Assembly: GCF_001429285.1 (NCBI RefSeq)
Contig: NZ_LMJJ01000003.1
Span: 1-64,000, forward strand
Source of the DNA: Ensifer sp. Root278
Lineage (GTDB): Bacteria > Pseudomonadota > Alphaproteobacteria > Rhizobiales > Rhizobiaceae
Length of the DNA: 64,000 bases
Direction: 5' to 3'
Part shown: positions 24,056 to 33,715 of the stretch, piece after piece
Layout of the letters: each line of letters opens with the position of its first letter
Numbering within the stretch: position 1 is the first letter of the stretch
Notes under the pieces: generated by a model
What the model saw: only the letters and a program-made list of their open reading frames with translations
Told to the model about the DNA's origin: nothing
Database searches by the model: none
Made by a program: the position numbers and the translations under genes

Positions 24056-26518
24056 TTACGTCCTCGTTTCGGACAGAAGCGGCAAATCCTTGGCAAAGTC
24101 GTCGATATCCGCCCAGGGATCGCCGAATGTATCCAGAAGTCCAGGCAGCGAAGAATAATTCAAATCCTCCGGAGCGTCGATAGTCTCTAGATCCGCCCAG
24201 TTGAGCGGCGTCGAGGCGGGCAGATTTGTGCGTGCACGCAGCGAATAGGGTGCCGCCGCCGTATGGCTGCGGGCATTACGATGAAAGTCGATGAAGATCC
24301 GCTTGATGCGGTTCTCCTTGCCCATCGTGGTGGTGAAGGTCTGGGGCGCGGTTGCAGCCAGCCGCGTCGCGATCGCACTCGTCACCTGGTGCGTCTTCTT
24401 CCAGTCGAGTTTCGGCGTCACCGGCACGACCACATGGATGCCGCTGCCGCCGGATGTCTTGACGAAGGGAACGAGGCCGAGCGCCTCCAGCTCACCGCGG
24501 ATATGGACGGCCGCCTCGACGACATCGCGCCAGGCGATGCCCTGGCCGGGATCGAGATCGAAGACGATGCGGTCAGGTTTTTCAAGCCGCTCGCGCTTCG
24601 TGCCCCAGCTATGAAGCTCGATCACGCCGAACTGAGCGAGCGCCAGATAGCCCTTCGTGCCTTCGATCGAGAGGAAGGAATTGGTTTCGCCCTCGGAGTT
24701 GGTCGAGTTGAAGCTGATGATCGAGGGTGGCATGCCGGTAAAGGGATGACGCTGGAAGAAGCAGTCTGCACGTTTTCCCGTCGGGCAACGGAAGAGAGAC
24801 ACCGGCCGACCGAGGATATGCGGCAGCATGAAGTCGCCGACGAGCGCATAGTAGACGGCAATGTCGAGCTTGGTCGGCCCGGATTTGCCGAACACTCGAC
24901 GATCGGCGTTGGTGACGTGGATGCTTGCGAGATCGGCATCCGTGATCAGCCGCCTGCGCGTTGCCCGCGCCGGTGCGGAAAGCTCGACATCGCGAAGCCC
25001 CTTGAACACCGCATGGCGCAGCACATTGTCGGTCGTGCGGTTGGAATAATGGATACGGGCGCTCAGCACCGGCCGAACCCAGGTGATTTCCTTCGGCGCG
25101 CCTTCCAGCGCCGCCGCGTCGCCGCGCAACGCCTCCAGCCGGGTCAGCAACTGCTTGGCGGTCGCCGCATCGAACCCGGTTCCGACCTTGCCGCGATAGT
25201 GCAGCTCGCCCTCCTCCCACTCGCCGAGAGCGAGAGAAGCAAGGCCTTCGGCCGCCTCGGAAGTGGTGTATCCGGCGATCACGAAATCACCGAACTGGAG
25301 CGCCTTCGTCTTGGTCCAGGTCTGCGTGCGGCCGCTCCGGTAGGGTGCCGAGGCGCGCTTCGAAACGATCCCCTCCAGCCCCAGCTCCGAGGCTTGTTCG
25401 TAAAGCCCGTGTCCATCGCCTTCGACATGGTCGCTGAACTGGATGGCCGAACGGCTGGAAACCTGCCCCTCGAGCAGTTGCGCCAGCAGCGCCTTGCGCC
25501 TTTCCAACGGGACCTCGGTCAGGTTCCACCCTTCGAGATGGAGGATATCGAAAGCATAGAAGACGAGCTTGCTGTCGACGCCTGTCGAAAGCGCGTCCTG
25601 CAAGAGCGCGAAGCGGCTGATGCCCTTGTCGTCTAGTACGACGATCTCTCCGTCGATGATCGCTTCGCGGCAGGGCAGCTTCTGGAAGGCATCGGGAAGG
25701 TCGCCGTAGCGCTTCGTCCAGTCCAACCCGCTGCGGGTGATGAGCCTGACGTTGCCGCCCGAAATATCCGCCATCGTCCGATAGCCATCGAACTTGATTT
25801 CATGCAGCCAGACTTGGCGGTCTGGCGGACCGCCCGGCGGCTTCGGTGTTGGGCTGGCAAGCTGCGGCTCGATCCGGTGCGGCTTTAGGCCCTTCACCGC
25901 ACCCGGCAGCGCGCCGGGTTTAAGAACGACCCGCTTTGCCGGCTTCTTCGGCGGCTCGACCAGTTCCTCGATCCGCCTGCCGCTTTTCACGCTTTCGGGA
26001 CGCGACGTCAGGATGTCGACATCAGGGTCGGCTGCAAGGTCATGTTCCTTGAAAAGCAGCCAGTTACGTTGGTCTTCCTCACGCTGCTTCGGTTTCAGCC
26101 GCGTCAGCATCCAGCCGCCATTGAGCTTTTCGCCGGCCAGACGAAACTTGAACGCGCCGGTCCTCAGGCTCTTGTCGATATCGTCCATCGGCGCCCAGAC
26201 GCCGGTATCCCAGACGATCATCGGCCCGCCGCCATACTCGCCTTCCGGAATGACGCCCTCGAAGTCGATATAGTCGAGCGGATGATCTTCGGTCTCGACC
26301 GCCAGACGCTTGTCGGCGGGATTGAGTGACGGCCCCCTGGGGACCGCCCAGCTTTTCAGCACATCACCGACCTGAAGCCTGAGATCATAGTGATCGGCCG
26401 TGGCGTGATGCTTGTGCACGACAAAACGATTGCCCTCCCCGCCGGTTCTCCCGGCAGGCTCCGGCGTCCTGGAAAAATCCCGCTTCGCGCGGTAGGCCGT
26501 GAGCTTCGACGTCGCCAT
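24056..26518 (-). CDS. ligD: ATP-dependent DNA ligase LigD (phosphoesterase-ligase-polymerase)
   Basis: The product has 820 residues and three domains in the order phosphoesterase, ligase, polymerase. The 3'-phosphoesterase (about 25-165) has FVVHKHHATADHYDLRLQ and PEGEYGGG. The ligase (about 210-500) has the adenylated Lys in EIKFDGYR and the downstream EGIVSKR. The primase-polymerase (about 530-800) has PVSLFRCP and VFDLDPGQG with catalytic aspartates. With Ku it performs bacterial non-homologous end joining. It is the first gene of a leftward cassette continuing through ku, the BRCT-TPR gene, a hydrolase and xthA. Confidence 0.95.
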   Translation of the reverse strand: MATSKLTAYRAKRDFSRTPEPAGRTGGEGNRFVVHKHHATADHYDLRLQVGDVLKSWAVPRGPSLNPADKRLAVETEDHPLDYIDFEGVIPEGEYGGGPMIVWDTGVWAPMDDIDKSLRTGAFKFRLAGEKLNGGWMLTRLKPKQREEDQRNWLLFKEHDLAADPDVDILTSRPESVKSGRRIEELVEPPKKPAKRVVLKPGALPGAVKGLKPHRIEPQLASPTPKPPGGPPDRQVWLHEIKFDGYRTMADISGGNVRLITRSGLDWTKRYGDLPDAFQKLPCREAIIDGEIVVLDDKGISRFALLQDALSTGVDSKLVFYAFDILHLEGWNLTEVPLERRKALLAQLLEGQVSSRSAIQFSDHVEGDGHGLYEQASELGLEGIVSKRASAPYRSGRTQTWTKTKALQFGDFVIAGYTTSEAAEGLASLALGEWEEGELHYRGKVGTGFDAATAKQLLTRLEALRGDAAALEGAPKEITWVRPVLSARIHYSNRTTDNVLRHAVFKGLRDVELSAPARATRRRLITDADLASIHVTNADRRVFGKSGPTKLDIAVYYALVGDFMLPHILGRPVSLFRCPTGKRADCFFQRHPFTGMPPSIISFNSTNSEGETNSFLSIEGTKGYLALAQFGVIELHSWGTKRERLEKPDRIVFDLDPGQGIAWRDVVEAAVHIRGELEALGLVPFVKTSGGSGIHVVVPVTPKLDWKKTHQVTSAIATRLAATAPQTFTTTMGKENRIKRIFIDFHRNARSHTAAAPYSLRARTNLPASTPLNWADLETIDAPEDLNYSSLPGLLDTFGDPWADIDDFAKDLPLLSETRT

Positions 26519-26663
26519 ATGGCAAAGCTAGGGCGTGTTCGCAGAGGTCGCAATATCCGCCAAAAACAGGGAACTGTGCGGCTATGCACACGCCTGCTTC
26601 GGAAAACATTTGCTTTCCCATCTGGCAACGACTAAAAATCGCCAAGGAATTTGGAAAGTCCAC

Positions 26664-27311
26664 ATGGTCGAAAAGCAGAAATCGGCGCGTTCCCGCGGCC
26701 GACCCCAGGTCCGATCCGACGACGAGACCCGCAAGGTGATCATCCTTGCCGCCGAAAGGCAATTCTGCGACCTCGGTTATGAGACCGCCAACATCAACGT
26801 TATCGCCCAGAATTCCGGCGTCTCCACCAAGACGCTCTATCGCCTCTTTCCCACCAAGGCCGATCTCTTCGAACGTGTCATCGCCCTCAGGATCTCTGAG
26901 TTCGCGCTCGAGGCCGACGAAGAGCATCTCGACGCCATGAGCGTGAAGACCGGTCTCGTGCAGTTGCTTGCCGCCTATGGGCACCTCGTGCTGGCGGCAG
27001 ACACGATCGCCATCATACGTCTGGTGCTCGCCGAGGCGGAGCGCTTTCCGGAGATCGCTGCCACCTTCTGGGAGCAGGCAATCGAGCGGACAAACGCAAC
27101 GCTGGAGCGCTGGCTCAGGGCGCAAACGACTCTCGGCCGCCTCGTGATCGAGGATCCGTATCTGGCGGCGGGCATGCTGCGCGGCATGATGGCGATGGAG
27201 CCGCAACGCGCCGTCATGATGGGCCGCATCGGCAGCATTGACGAAGCGACGATCATGGCGCGCGCTGAGAGCTGCGCGAAGGTCTTTCTGACCGGCACCC
27301 TGCTGAGATAA
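26664..27311 (+). CDS. TetR-family transcriptional regulator
   Basis: The product has 215 residues. A basic N-terminus (RSRGRPQVRSDD) precedes the HTH: VIILAAERQFCDLGYETANI and the recognition helix STKTLYRLFPTKADLFERVI. The C-terminal ligand domain is all-helical and of the AefR-like type. The ATG at 26664 follows GGAAAG; the frame extends upstream but without homology. It is divergent from ligD across 145 bp and is followed by a chemoreceptor gene on the same strand. Its target cannot be read from the sequence. Confidence 0.85.
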   Translation: MVEKQKSARSRGRPQVRSDDETRKVIILAAERQFCDLGYETANINVIAQNSGVSTKTLYRLFPTKADLFERVIALRISEFALEADEEHLDAMSVKTGLVQLLAAYGHLVLAADTIAIIRLVLAEAERFPEIAATFWEQAIERTNATLERWLRAQTTLGRLVIEDPYLAAGMLRGMMAMEPQRAVMMGRIGSIDEATIMARAESCAKVFLTGTLLR

Positions 27312-27383
27312 GTCCACGGCTAAACTTTCGCCTCGTCATCCGGACGTCATCAAACTGTAACATGCGACCGTATAACTCTCCGC

Positions 27384-27399
27384 GCGGGAGATCTCCCGC
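27384..27399. repeat. Perfect 16-bp palindrome between tetR and the chemoreceptor gene
   Basis: GCGGGAGATCTCCCGC is self-complementary and lies 72 bp after the TetR stop and 67 bp before the chemoreceptor start. With no loop or T-run it is a poor terminator, and it may be an operator. Confidence 0.4.
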
Positions 27400-27466
27400 C
27401 GGGCGCATGAGGCGTCGCGACCAGCCCTTTGGCATGGCCTCCTCTCCTTGAAGCCCGGTGATTGTT

Positions 27467-29737
27467 ATGCGTTTGTCCGCGAAGCTACCCCTCGCAGCGG
27501 CGGCTCTGGCTGCCTTCTCCATCGCTGCCACCAGTCTTGCCAGCCTGACCGTCAGCGGCGACCTGTCGTCGCGCGCGGCGATCGAGAAGCTGGAGGCGCT
27601 CGCCGATGCCCGCCGCAACGAGCTTCGCCACTATCTCACCACCGTGGAAAACGACCTGCGCAATCTGCAGGCGCAGAAATCCGTCGCCAAGGCGCTCAGC
27701 GATCTGAATGGCGCTGCCGCCAAGTTCGGCGACAAGGCCGAGAGCGAATTGCAGCGCCGTTACCTCACGCAAAACCCCAATCTCGATGACAAGCGCGCGC
27801 TCTACAGTACCGCTGGCATCGACGACTACGACGCGCTCCATGCGCACTATCACCCGTATTTCCGCCGCTTCGCGGAAGCCCACGGCTATCGCGACGTGCT
27901 GCTCGCCAATCTCAGCGGTGACGTTGTCTACTCCCTCAACAAGAAGGGCAACTTTGCCGTCAGCCTCAAAGACGGCTCCTGGAAGGACACGGGGCTTGGT
28001 CGCATCTTCCGCGAAACCGCCGAGGGAACAGACAAGAGCAAACTGGCCTTTGCCTCCTACGAGGCCTATGCACCGCTCGGCGGCAGCCCCGCGGCGTTCA
28101 TCGCCATCCCGCTGGAATCGATCGACGGTAAGATCGGTACCTTGATCCTGGAGATGCCGGACGCGCGCATCGGAGAGATCGTCGGCAACCGCACGGGCCT
28201 TGGCGAGACTGGCGAAACGATCCTTCTCGACGGCAACGGATTTTTCCTCACTGACAGCGCCACCACACCCGACAACGATATCCTCAAGGCCCGGGTCTCG
28301 CCGGACCAGCCGGCGGAAGATGTCATCGTCAGCAGTAGGCTCGCCGATTTCCGCGGCGAGGAAGCGCAGATGGCTGCCACAAGCCTCGATGCTTTCGGCA
28401 CTCGCTGGACCATGGCCGCGGTCATGACGTCACGGGAAGCCTTTGCCGCCGTCACCGCCTTGCGCAACTGGACGCTCGCGACGGCTCTGGCCGTCCTCGC
28501 GGCAGCGCTGGCAATTTCCATCTGGTATTCACGCCGGCTGACGCGCCCGATCACCGGCCTCGTTCAGGACATGAGCCAACTCGCCGACGGCGACACGACG
28601 ATCGGCGGCGTCGGCCGGAACCGCAAGGACGAGATCGGTGACATGGCCCGTTCCGTCCTAGTCTTCCGCGACGCGCTTCTCGATCGCGCCCGCCTTGAAA
28701 CCGAGGCGGCGGAAACGCGGACCATGATCGAAGAGGAACGACAAGTCCGAGAGATGACCCAGTCCGAGGTGGCGCGCCAGATCAACGAGGCCGTAGAGAT
28801 GCTGGCGTCGGGGCTCGAACGGTTGTCGCATGGCGACCTGACTGCACGCATCGACCGGCCCTTCGGCGCCGGTTTCGACCGTCTGCGCTCGGACTTCAAC
28901 CTGTCGCTGGAGAGCCTTGCCGTCACGCTTGGCGACGTGAAGGCGAGAAGCGCTGAGATCGACGGCGAGACCGGCGAGATGCGCGACGCCATCGGCCAGC
29001 TCGCCAAGCGCACCGAACATCAGGCGGCGACATTGGAAGAAGCAACCGCGGCCTTGAGCGCAATTACCGCCACCATCGGGCGCACTGCCGAACACGCTAC
29101 ATCGGCGACGACGATCGCGGCTGCCGCCAAGGCGAGCTCCGACCGCTCGGGCCAGGTGGTCATGAACGCTGTCGGCGCCATGGCTCAGATCGAAAAGGGA
29201 TCGGTCGCCATTTCCCAGATCATCGGAACCATCAACGACATCGCGTTCCAGACCAACCTGCTGGCCCTGAATGCGGGGGTCGAGGCGGCCCGTGCCGGCG
29301 AAGCGGGCAAGGGCTTTGCGGTCGTCGCGCATGAAGTGCGGGAGCTGGCACAGAAATCCGCCCTCGCCGCCCGGGAAATCAAGGCGATCATCACCACCTC
29401 GGCAGAGGAAGTGACGAAGGGCGTTTCGCTGGTTCGGGCGGCAGGCGATGCGCTCGACGAGATCTCCGGCCAGATCCATGCCATCAACGAGCAGACACAG
29501 CAGATTGCCGGCGACGCGCGCGACCAGGCGAACGACCTGCAGCACATCAACCAGACCATGCTGTCGCTGGACGCCGTGACGCAGCAGAACAATGCGATGG
29601 TTGAAGACAGCACCGCCATGACTCTTCGGCTCTCAAGCCAGGCATCCGGCCTCTTCGATCTCGTCGAGCGCTTCCGTACGGCATCCGGCGCGCACAACCG
29701 GACGGAGACAGACGCGCGCCTCCGACTGATCGCTTGA
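27467..29737 (+). CDS. Methyl-accepting chemotaxis protein
   Basis: The product has about 756 residues. The first membrane segment is at residues 5-28; a periplasmic sensor region of about 300 residues follows (double-Cache-like or related), the second span is near 335-357 (LATALAVLAAALAISIW), then HAMP. The cytoplasmic signalling hairpin includes NDIAFQTNLLALNAGVEAA and RAGEAGKGFAVVAHEVREL. There is no C-terminal CheR-binding pentapeptide (ends RLRLIA). A GTG 9 bases upstream is an alternative start; neither has a strong ribosome site. Ligand unknown. Confidence 0.92.
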   Translation: MRLSAKLPLAAAALAAFSIAATSLASLTVSGDLSSRAAIEKLEALADARRNELRHYLTTVENDLRNLQAQKSVAKALSDLNGAAAKFGDKAESELQRRYLTQNPNLDDKRALYSTAGIDDYDALHAHYHPYFRRFAEAHGYRDVLLANLSGDVVYSLNKKGNFAVSLKDGSWKDTGLGRIFRETAEGTDKSKLAFASYEAYAPLGGSPAAFIAIPLESIDGKIGTLILEMPDARIGEIVGNRTGLGETGETILLDGNGFFLTDSATTPDNDILKARVSPDQPAEDVIVSSRLADFRGEEAQMAATSLDAFGTRWTMAAVMTSREAFAAVTALRNWTLATALAVLAAALAISIWYSRRLTRPITGLVQDMSQLADGDTTIGGVGRNRKDEIGDMARSVLVFRDALLDRARLETEAAETRTMIEEERQVREMTQSEVARQINEAVEMLASGLERLSHGDLTARIDRPFGAGFDRLRSDFNLSLESLAVTLGDVKARSAEIDGETGEMRDAIGQLAKRTEHQAATLEEATAALSAITATIGRTAEHATSATTIAAAAKASSDRSGQVVMNAVGAMAQIEKGSVAISQIIGTINDIAFQTNLLALNAGVEAARAGEAGKGFAVVAHEVRELAQKSALAAREIKAIITTSAEEVTKGVSLVRAAGDALDEISGQIHAINEQTQQIAGDARDQANDLQHINQTMLSLDAVTQQNNAMVEDSTAMTLRLSSQASGLFDLVERFRTASGAHNRTETDARLRLIA

Positions 29738-29786
29738 CACCTGTACAGGCCCGCGCGCTGTCGCGGTCCCGTATCGGAAGGCGAGA

Positions 29787-30530
29787 TCAGCTCGCCTTGG
29801 CAAGCGCCACGGCGTCGGCGCCAGCCGGGAAATGGAGCTGGCCGGACAGATCGTTCGCCGCCTGCCAAACGGCCTCCGCCACATCGGTCTCGGTCGTGAC
29901 CAAGGGTGGGGCGGCAAACTGCGCGAAGATGGGTGCGGCAAAATCCGCATAGGCCGCCGGGATCAGGTCCTCGACGCGCATAGTGGTGTTGCGGGCGAAG
30001 CGGGTGGTCGGCGCGTAGCCGGGCTCGACCAGCTTAACCCTGACGTTGAAAGCTTCCAGTTCGTGAGCGAGCGAGCCGGTGAAGCCCTGGATCGCCGACT
30101 TGCTGGCGGTATAGGCTGCGGCGAGCGGCATGGAAGCAAGCGTCACAGTGGACGTAACGTTGACCACGACGCCCGACCGGCGGGCACGGAACTGCGGTAT
30201 CACCGCCTGGGTCATGGCCATCACACCGAAGGTATTGGTGTCGAAAACCTTGCGGATATGGGACATCGGAGTCGCCTCGAAGGCGCCAACCACGCCGATA
30301 CCGGCGTTGTTAACAAGCACATCGATCGGGCCGGCTTCCTCAATCGCAGCCGCGATGCTGTCGCGATCGGTGACATCAAGAGCCAAGACACGCAACCGGT
30401 CGGAGTTCGGCAGAATGTCTCGCTGCGGTCGGCGCATCGTGGCGATCACGTTCCAGCCCTCGGCATGAAAGCGCCGCGCCGTCTCCAGCCCGTAACCGGA
30501 AGAGCAGCCGGTAATCAGTACGGTATTCAT
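29787..30530 (-). CDS. Short-chain dehydrogenase/reductase
   Basis: The product has 247 residues: TGCSSGYGLETARRF nucleotide-binding motif at residue 7, LALDVTD, NNAGIGVVG, catalytic Ser in NVTSTVT, and Tyr/Lys in AAYTASKSA. It is a classical NAD(P)-dependent oxidoreductase of unknown substrate. It is divergent from an AraC-family regulator across 99 bp, an arrangement typical of regulator-target pairs. Confidence 0.9.
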   Translation of the reverse strand: MNTVLITGCSSGYGLETARRFHAEGWNVIATMRRPQRDILPNSDRLRVLALDVTDRDSIAAAIEEAGPIDVLVNNAGIGVVGAFEATPMSHIRKVFDTNTFGVMAMTQAVIPQFRARRSGVVVNVTSTVTLASMPLAAAYTASKSAIQGFTGSLAHELEAFNVRVKLVEPGYAPTTRFARNTTMRVEDLIPAAYADFAAPIFAQFAAPPLVTTETDVAEAVWQAANDLSGQLHFPAGADAVALAKAS

Positions 30531-30629
30531 CGCGATTTCCTGTCAGTTGTTTCGATGGAAAAGAGATATCGCCTCCGCTCTGGACGCTCTACGGCTTGAA
30601 GTCCTGATTTCATTTGCTATCGTCCTGAC

Positions 30630-31532
30630 ATGGTCGATCCACTCTCGCAACTCATTCAGCTTCTTCGTCCGCGCACGGTCTTCACCAAGGGTATCAGCGG
30701 CGCCGGCCGCTGGGCCGTGCGCTATGCCGATTTCGGGCAGCCGAGCTTCTGCACCGTCATCGAGGGGGCTTGCCGGCTGGCTGTCGATGGCGAGGTACCG
30801 GTCACATTGGAGGCCGGAGATTTCGTGCTGCTGCCGGCAACACCGGGTTTCACCCTTTCGGGGTTCGATCCGGTTCAGCCGACCTTCATCGACCCCAAGG
30901 GGATGCCGGCGCCGACCGGCGAGGTTCGCCACGGCAGGCAACACGGCGAACCGGACGTGCGCCTGCTCGGCGGCTATTTCGTCCTCGATTCGCCCGATGC
31001 CGGACTGCTTGTTTCGCTGCTGCCGACATTGATGCATCTGCGCGGGATCGACCGACTTTCGACACTCGTGTGTCTGGTGGGCGAAGAGGCGCGTGACGAA
31101 AGGCCAGGCCGGGACCTGGTGCTGGCACGGCTTGTGGAAGTCATGCTGATCGAGGCCCTTCGGTCTATTCAAGGCGAAAGCGCAACGCCCGGCCTGTTGC
31201 GCGGCCTGGGTGACCCGCGGCTGGCGGCGGCCATTCGGCAGATCCACGCCGATCCGGCCCATGCCTGGACGGTCGCGGAACTCGCGAGCGAGGCGGCACT
31301 CTCCCGCTCCGTGTTCTTCGAGCGCTTCACCCGCGCTGTTGGCGTGCCGCCGATGGAATATCTGCTCGTCTGGCGCATGGCGCTCGCCAAGGATCTGCTG
31401 CGGCAACGCGACGTCGATCTCGCCTCCGTCGCCGAACGTGTAGGCTACAGTTCAGCCAGTACCTTCAGCACAGCCTTCAGCCGCCATGTTGGACAGCCGC
31501 CAAGCCGTTATGCACGCATGGCTGTTGCTTAG
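30630..31532 (+). CDS. AraC-family regulator with cupin N-terminal domain
   Basis: The product has 300 residues. The N-terminal cupin-type domain (Cupin_6 pattern) includes FGQPSFCTVIEGACRLAVDG and VTLEAGDFVLLPATPGF. The C-terminal AraC double HTH includes TVAELASEAALSRSVFFERF and VAERVGYSSASTFSTAFSRH, ending PPSRYARM. The likely target is the divergent SDR gene. The effector is unknown. Confidence 0.9.
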   Translation: MVDPLSQLIQLLRPRTVFTKGISGAGRWAVRYADFGQPSFCTVIEGACRLAVDGEVPVTLEAGDFVLLPATPGFTLSGFDPVQPTFIDPKGMPAPTGEVRHGRQHGEPDVRLLGGYFVLDSPDAGLLVSLLPTLMHLRGIDRLSTLVCLVGEEARDERPGRDLVLARLVEVMLIEALRSIQGESATPGLLRGLGDPRLAAAIRQIHADPAHAWTVAELASEAALSRSVFFERFTRAVGVPPMEYLLVWRMALAKDLLRQRDVDLASVAERVGYSSASTFSTAFSRHVGQPPSRYARMAVA

Positions 31533-31644
31533 CGGCGGCCATGCCTCGCCCTTCGTAAGAAATCGCTCAAATGCCAAGGCGGCCACATTTACACCCCGCT
31601 CGGTCGCCTATAGAGGGCCTACCACCAACAGCGAACCGTAATTC

Positions 31645-32232
31645 ATGCTCCGACGCCTATATGACTGGACGATGTCGCTCGCGACACGAGAAACCGCCAT
31701 TGTCTGGCTTGGCATCATCGCCTTTGTCGAAAGCTCGATCTTTCCGGTCCCCGCGGATCTGCTCCTTATCCCGATGGCGCTGGCGCGCCCGGAGCGGGCG
31801 TGGCGCTACGCGCTTGTGGCCACCATCGCGTCGGTGCTCGGGGGTGTCGCCGGCTGGTATCTCGGCCATTATGCCTTCGATACGCTGGCAAGGCCGCTGC
31901 TGGAGTTCTACGGCAAGCTCGACACGTTCGAGCATCTGAAGGCGTCGGTCGACTCTGAAATGCTGGCGTTGCTGCTCGTGACCTCAGGCCTGGCCCATCT
32001 GCCGCCGATCAAGGTCGTGACCATCCTTTCGGGCGCGGCCAACATCAACCTCGGCTTTTTCATCATGTCGGCGATCGTTGCACGTGGCGCGCGCTTCTTT
32101 GTGCTCGCCTGGCTGCTGCGCCGCTTCGGCGAGGAGATCCGTGATTTTCTCGAGCGGCGGCTGAGCGCGTTGGCCGGTGGGGCGGCGGCGATCCTGATTT
32201 GCCTCTTCGCCGCCCACCGCCTTTTCTACTGA
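31645..32232 (+). CDS. DedA/YqaA-family inner-membrane protein
   Basis: The product has 195 residues and four to five hydrophobic segments: WLGIIAFVESSIFPVPADLLL at the start of the VTT-type fold, the glycine-rich re-entrant GGVAGWYLGHYAF, then LPPIKVVTILSGAANINLGFF and a basic RGARFFVLAWLLRRFGEEI. The YqaA/DedA superfamily functions in membrane lipid or ion homeostasis, probably as lipid scramblase/flippase-like proteins. It converges on the amidohydrolase gene 28 bp away. Confidence 0.85.
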   Translation: MLRRLYDWTMSLATRETAIVWLGIIAFVESSIFPVPADLLLIPMALARPERAWRYALVATIASVLGGVAGWYLGHYAFDTLARPLLEFYGKLDTFEHLKASVDSEMLALLLVTSGLAHLPPIKVVTILSGAANINLGFFIMSAIVARGARFFVLAWLLRRFGEEIRDFLERRLSALAGGAAAILICLFAAHRLFY

Positions 32233-32260
32233 TCTTAGTCTGAACCGTCTCTTTTGGCGG

Positions 32261-33715
32261 CTACGCCCTTCCCGGACGGGCCATGGGCAAGGATAGCGGC
32301 GCTAGCGTCCGCATCCCGCGGCCCTTCGGGTCGTTTTCAGGTGCCTTCCGGCAAGCGTAGTCCTGCGCCTCCTGCAGCTTCGCAAGCGCTCCATCGTAGT
32401 CGATCAGGGTTGGCCGTCCGCCGCTGACGACGCAGGTTCCGTCAACATAGACCCGCTCTATCGCCCGCTCGGCTGCACAATGAAGGAGATTGCGCAGCGG
32501 ATCGTAGACTGGCTGCATCGCGTGGTGGCGAAGATCGACCACGAGGAAATCCGCTTTGGAACCGACGGCGATGCGGCCGATGTCATCACGGCCGAGCGCC
32601 CTGGCGCCGGCGATGGTCGCAGCCTCCAGGATATCACCGGTCGCGACATCGAAGACGGACTTGCCGGACAGTCGTGCACAGATCATCGCCTGGCGCATTT
32701 CTTCCAGCATATTGAAGGGATAGCTGTCCGTTCCGAGCGCAACGTTAACGCCTGCCCGACGGTAGCGGCCGACCGATTCCAGCGCCATGCCGCTGCGCGA
32801 GAAGGTGACCGGGCAATGGGCGACGGTCGTCTGGCGATCGGCAAGAAGACGCAAATCGACCTCCGTGCGCTGGCGCGTCCACGAATGGCTGTCGACAAAG
32901 ATGCAATGGCCGAGGATCAGATCCTTTCCGAGCAAGCCCAGGCTTTCGAGATATTGCACGGCCGTCAGTCCGTGTCGGCGCAGGAGTTCCTCGTGCTCGG
33001 CCATGGTCTGGGCGGCGTGGATGGTGACCGGAACGCCGCGCTTGCGCGCTGCCGCCACCGCATCCTGCAGCAGTTCCGGCGAGCAGGTCTCGATCTGCGA
33101 TGGTGCGACGACGCCGCCAAGCCGACCGGAGGGGTGCGCTGTCGCGGCATCGACGACCTCCAGAGCCCGAGCGAAAGCGTCGCGCCCACGCGCCTTGTCC
33201 CAGCGGAAATCGAGACGGTGGCTGTCTTCGACATGCCACTGCGCCTCGCGGAAGCCCGGCGCGACGAAAGCGCGTGCACCGCTTCGCGCGAGCGTCGGCA
33301 GCCAGCTTTCATGCGGGCCGGCGATATCGAGCAGCGTGGTGACGCCGCTGCGCATCAGGTCACCGACCATGACGGTCAGCGACGCCTCGATCGCGTCTTC
33401 GTCGATCTCCAGAAGGTTGGAGTATTCGTAGAGCGCATTGCCCCAAAGGGCTGCCGTGCCCGTGTCCTCGAAGATGCCCTTGGAGATCGGCTCTTCGCCG
33501 GAGTGGCAATGGACATTGACGAAGCCCGGCATGATCATCCGGTCGCGGCCGGAACTCTCACTGTCGAACGGACCTTCGTAGTGACCGCCGACATGGACGA
33601 AGCCCTTGTCGTCATAGGCGATGTCGGCGTTGTGCAGATAGACATGGCCATTGCGCTCGCTGTCGAAGGCGACGAGCGTATGCACATTGCGGATGACGTG
33701 GATCTCTTTAGTCAT
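32261..33715 (-). CDS. Amidohydrolase (SsnA/TRZ-ATZ-like metal-dependent deaminase or hydrolase)
   Basis: The product has 484 residues. Metal ligands are visible in order: PGFVNVHCHSGEEP (HxH), VTIHAAQT (His), LILGHCIFVD (His) and NVALGTDSYPFN (Asp). The N-terminal beta domain and C-terminal GRIAVGSKADFLVVDLR are typical of cytosolic amidohydrolases that deaminate or dechlorinate ring compounds. The ATG at 33715 overlaps the end of the upstream permease by 8 bp, so it belongs to the amino-acid-type ABC operon. Its substrate is plausibly what that transporter imports. Confidence 0.87.
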   Translation of the reverse strand: MTKEIHVIRNVHTLVAFDSERNGHVYLHNADIAYDDKGFVHVGGHYEGPFDSESSGRDRMIMPGFVNVHCHSGEEPISKGIFEDTGTAALWGNALYEYSNLLEIDEDAIEASLTVMVGDLMRSGVTTLLDIAGPHESWLPTLARSGARAFVAPGFREAQWHVEDSHRLDFRWDKARGRDAFARALEVVDAATAHPSGRLGGVVAPSQIETCSPELLQDAVAAARKRGVPVTIHAAQTMAEHEELLRRHGLTAVQYLESLGLLGKDLILGHCIFVDSHSWTRQRTEVDLRLLADRQTTVAHCPVTFSRSGMALESVGRYRRAGVNVALGTDSYPFNMLEEMRQAMICARLSGKSVFDVATGDILEAATIAGARALGRDDIGRIAVGSKADFLVVDLRHHAMQPVYDPLRNLLHCAAERAIERVYVDGTCVVSGGRPTLIDYDGALAKLQEAQDYACRKAPENDPKGRGMRTLAPLSLPMARPGRA

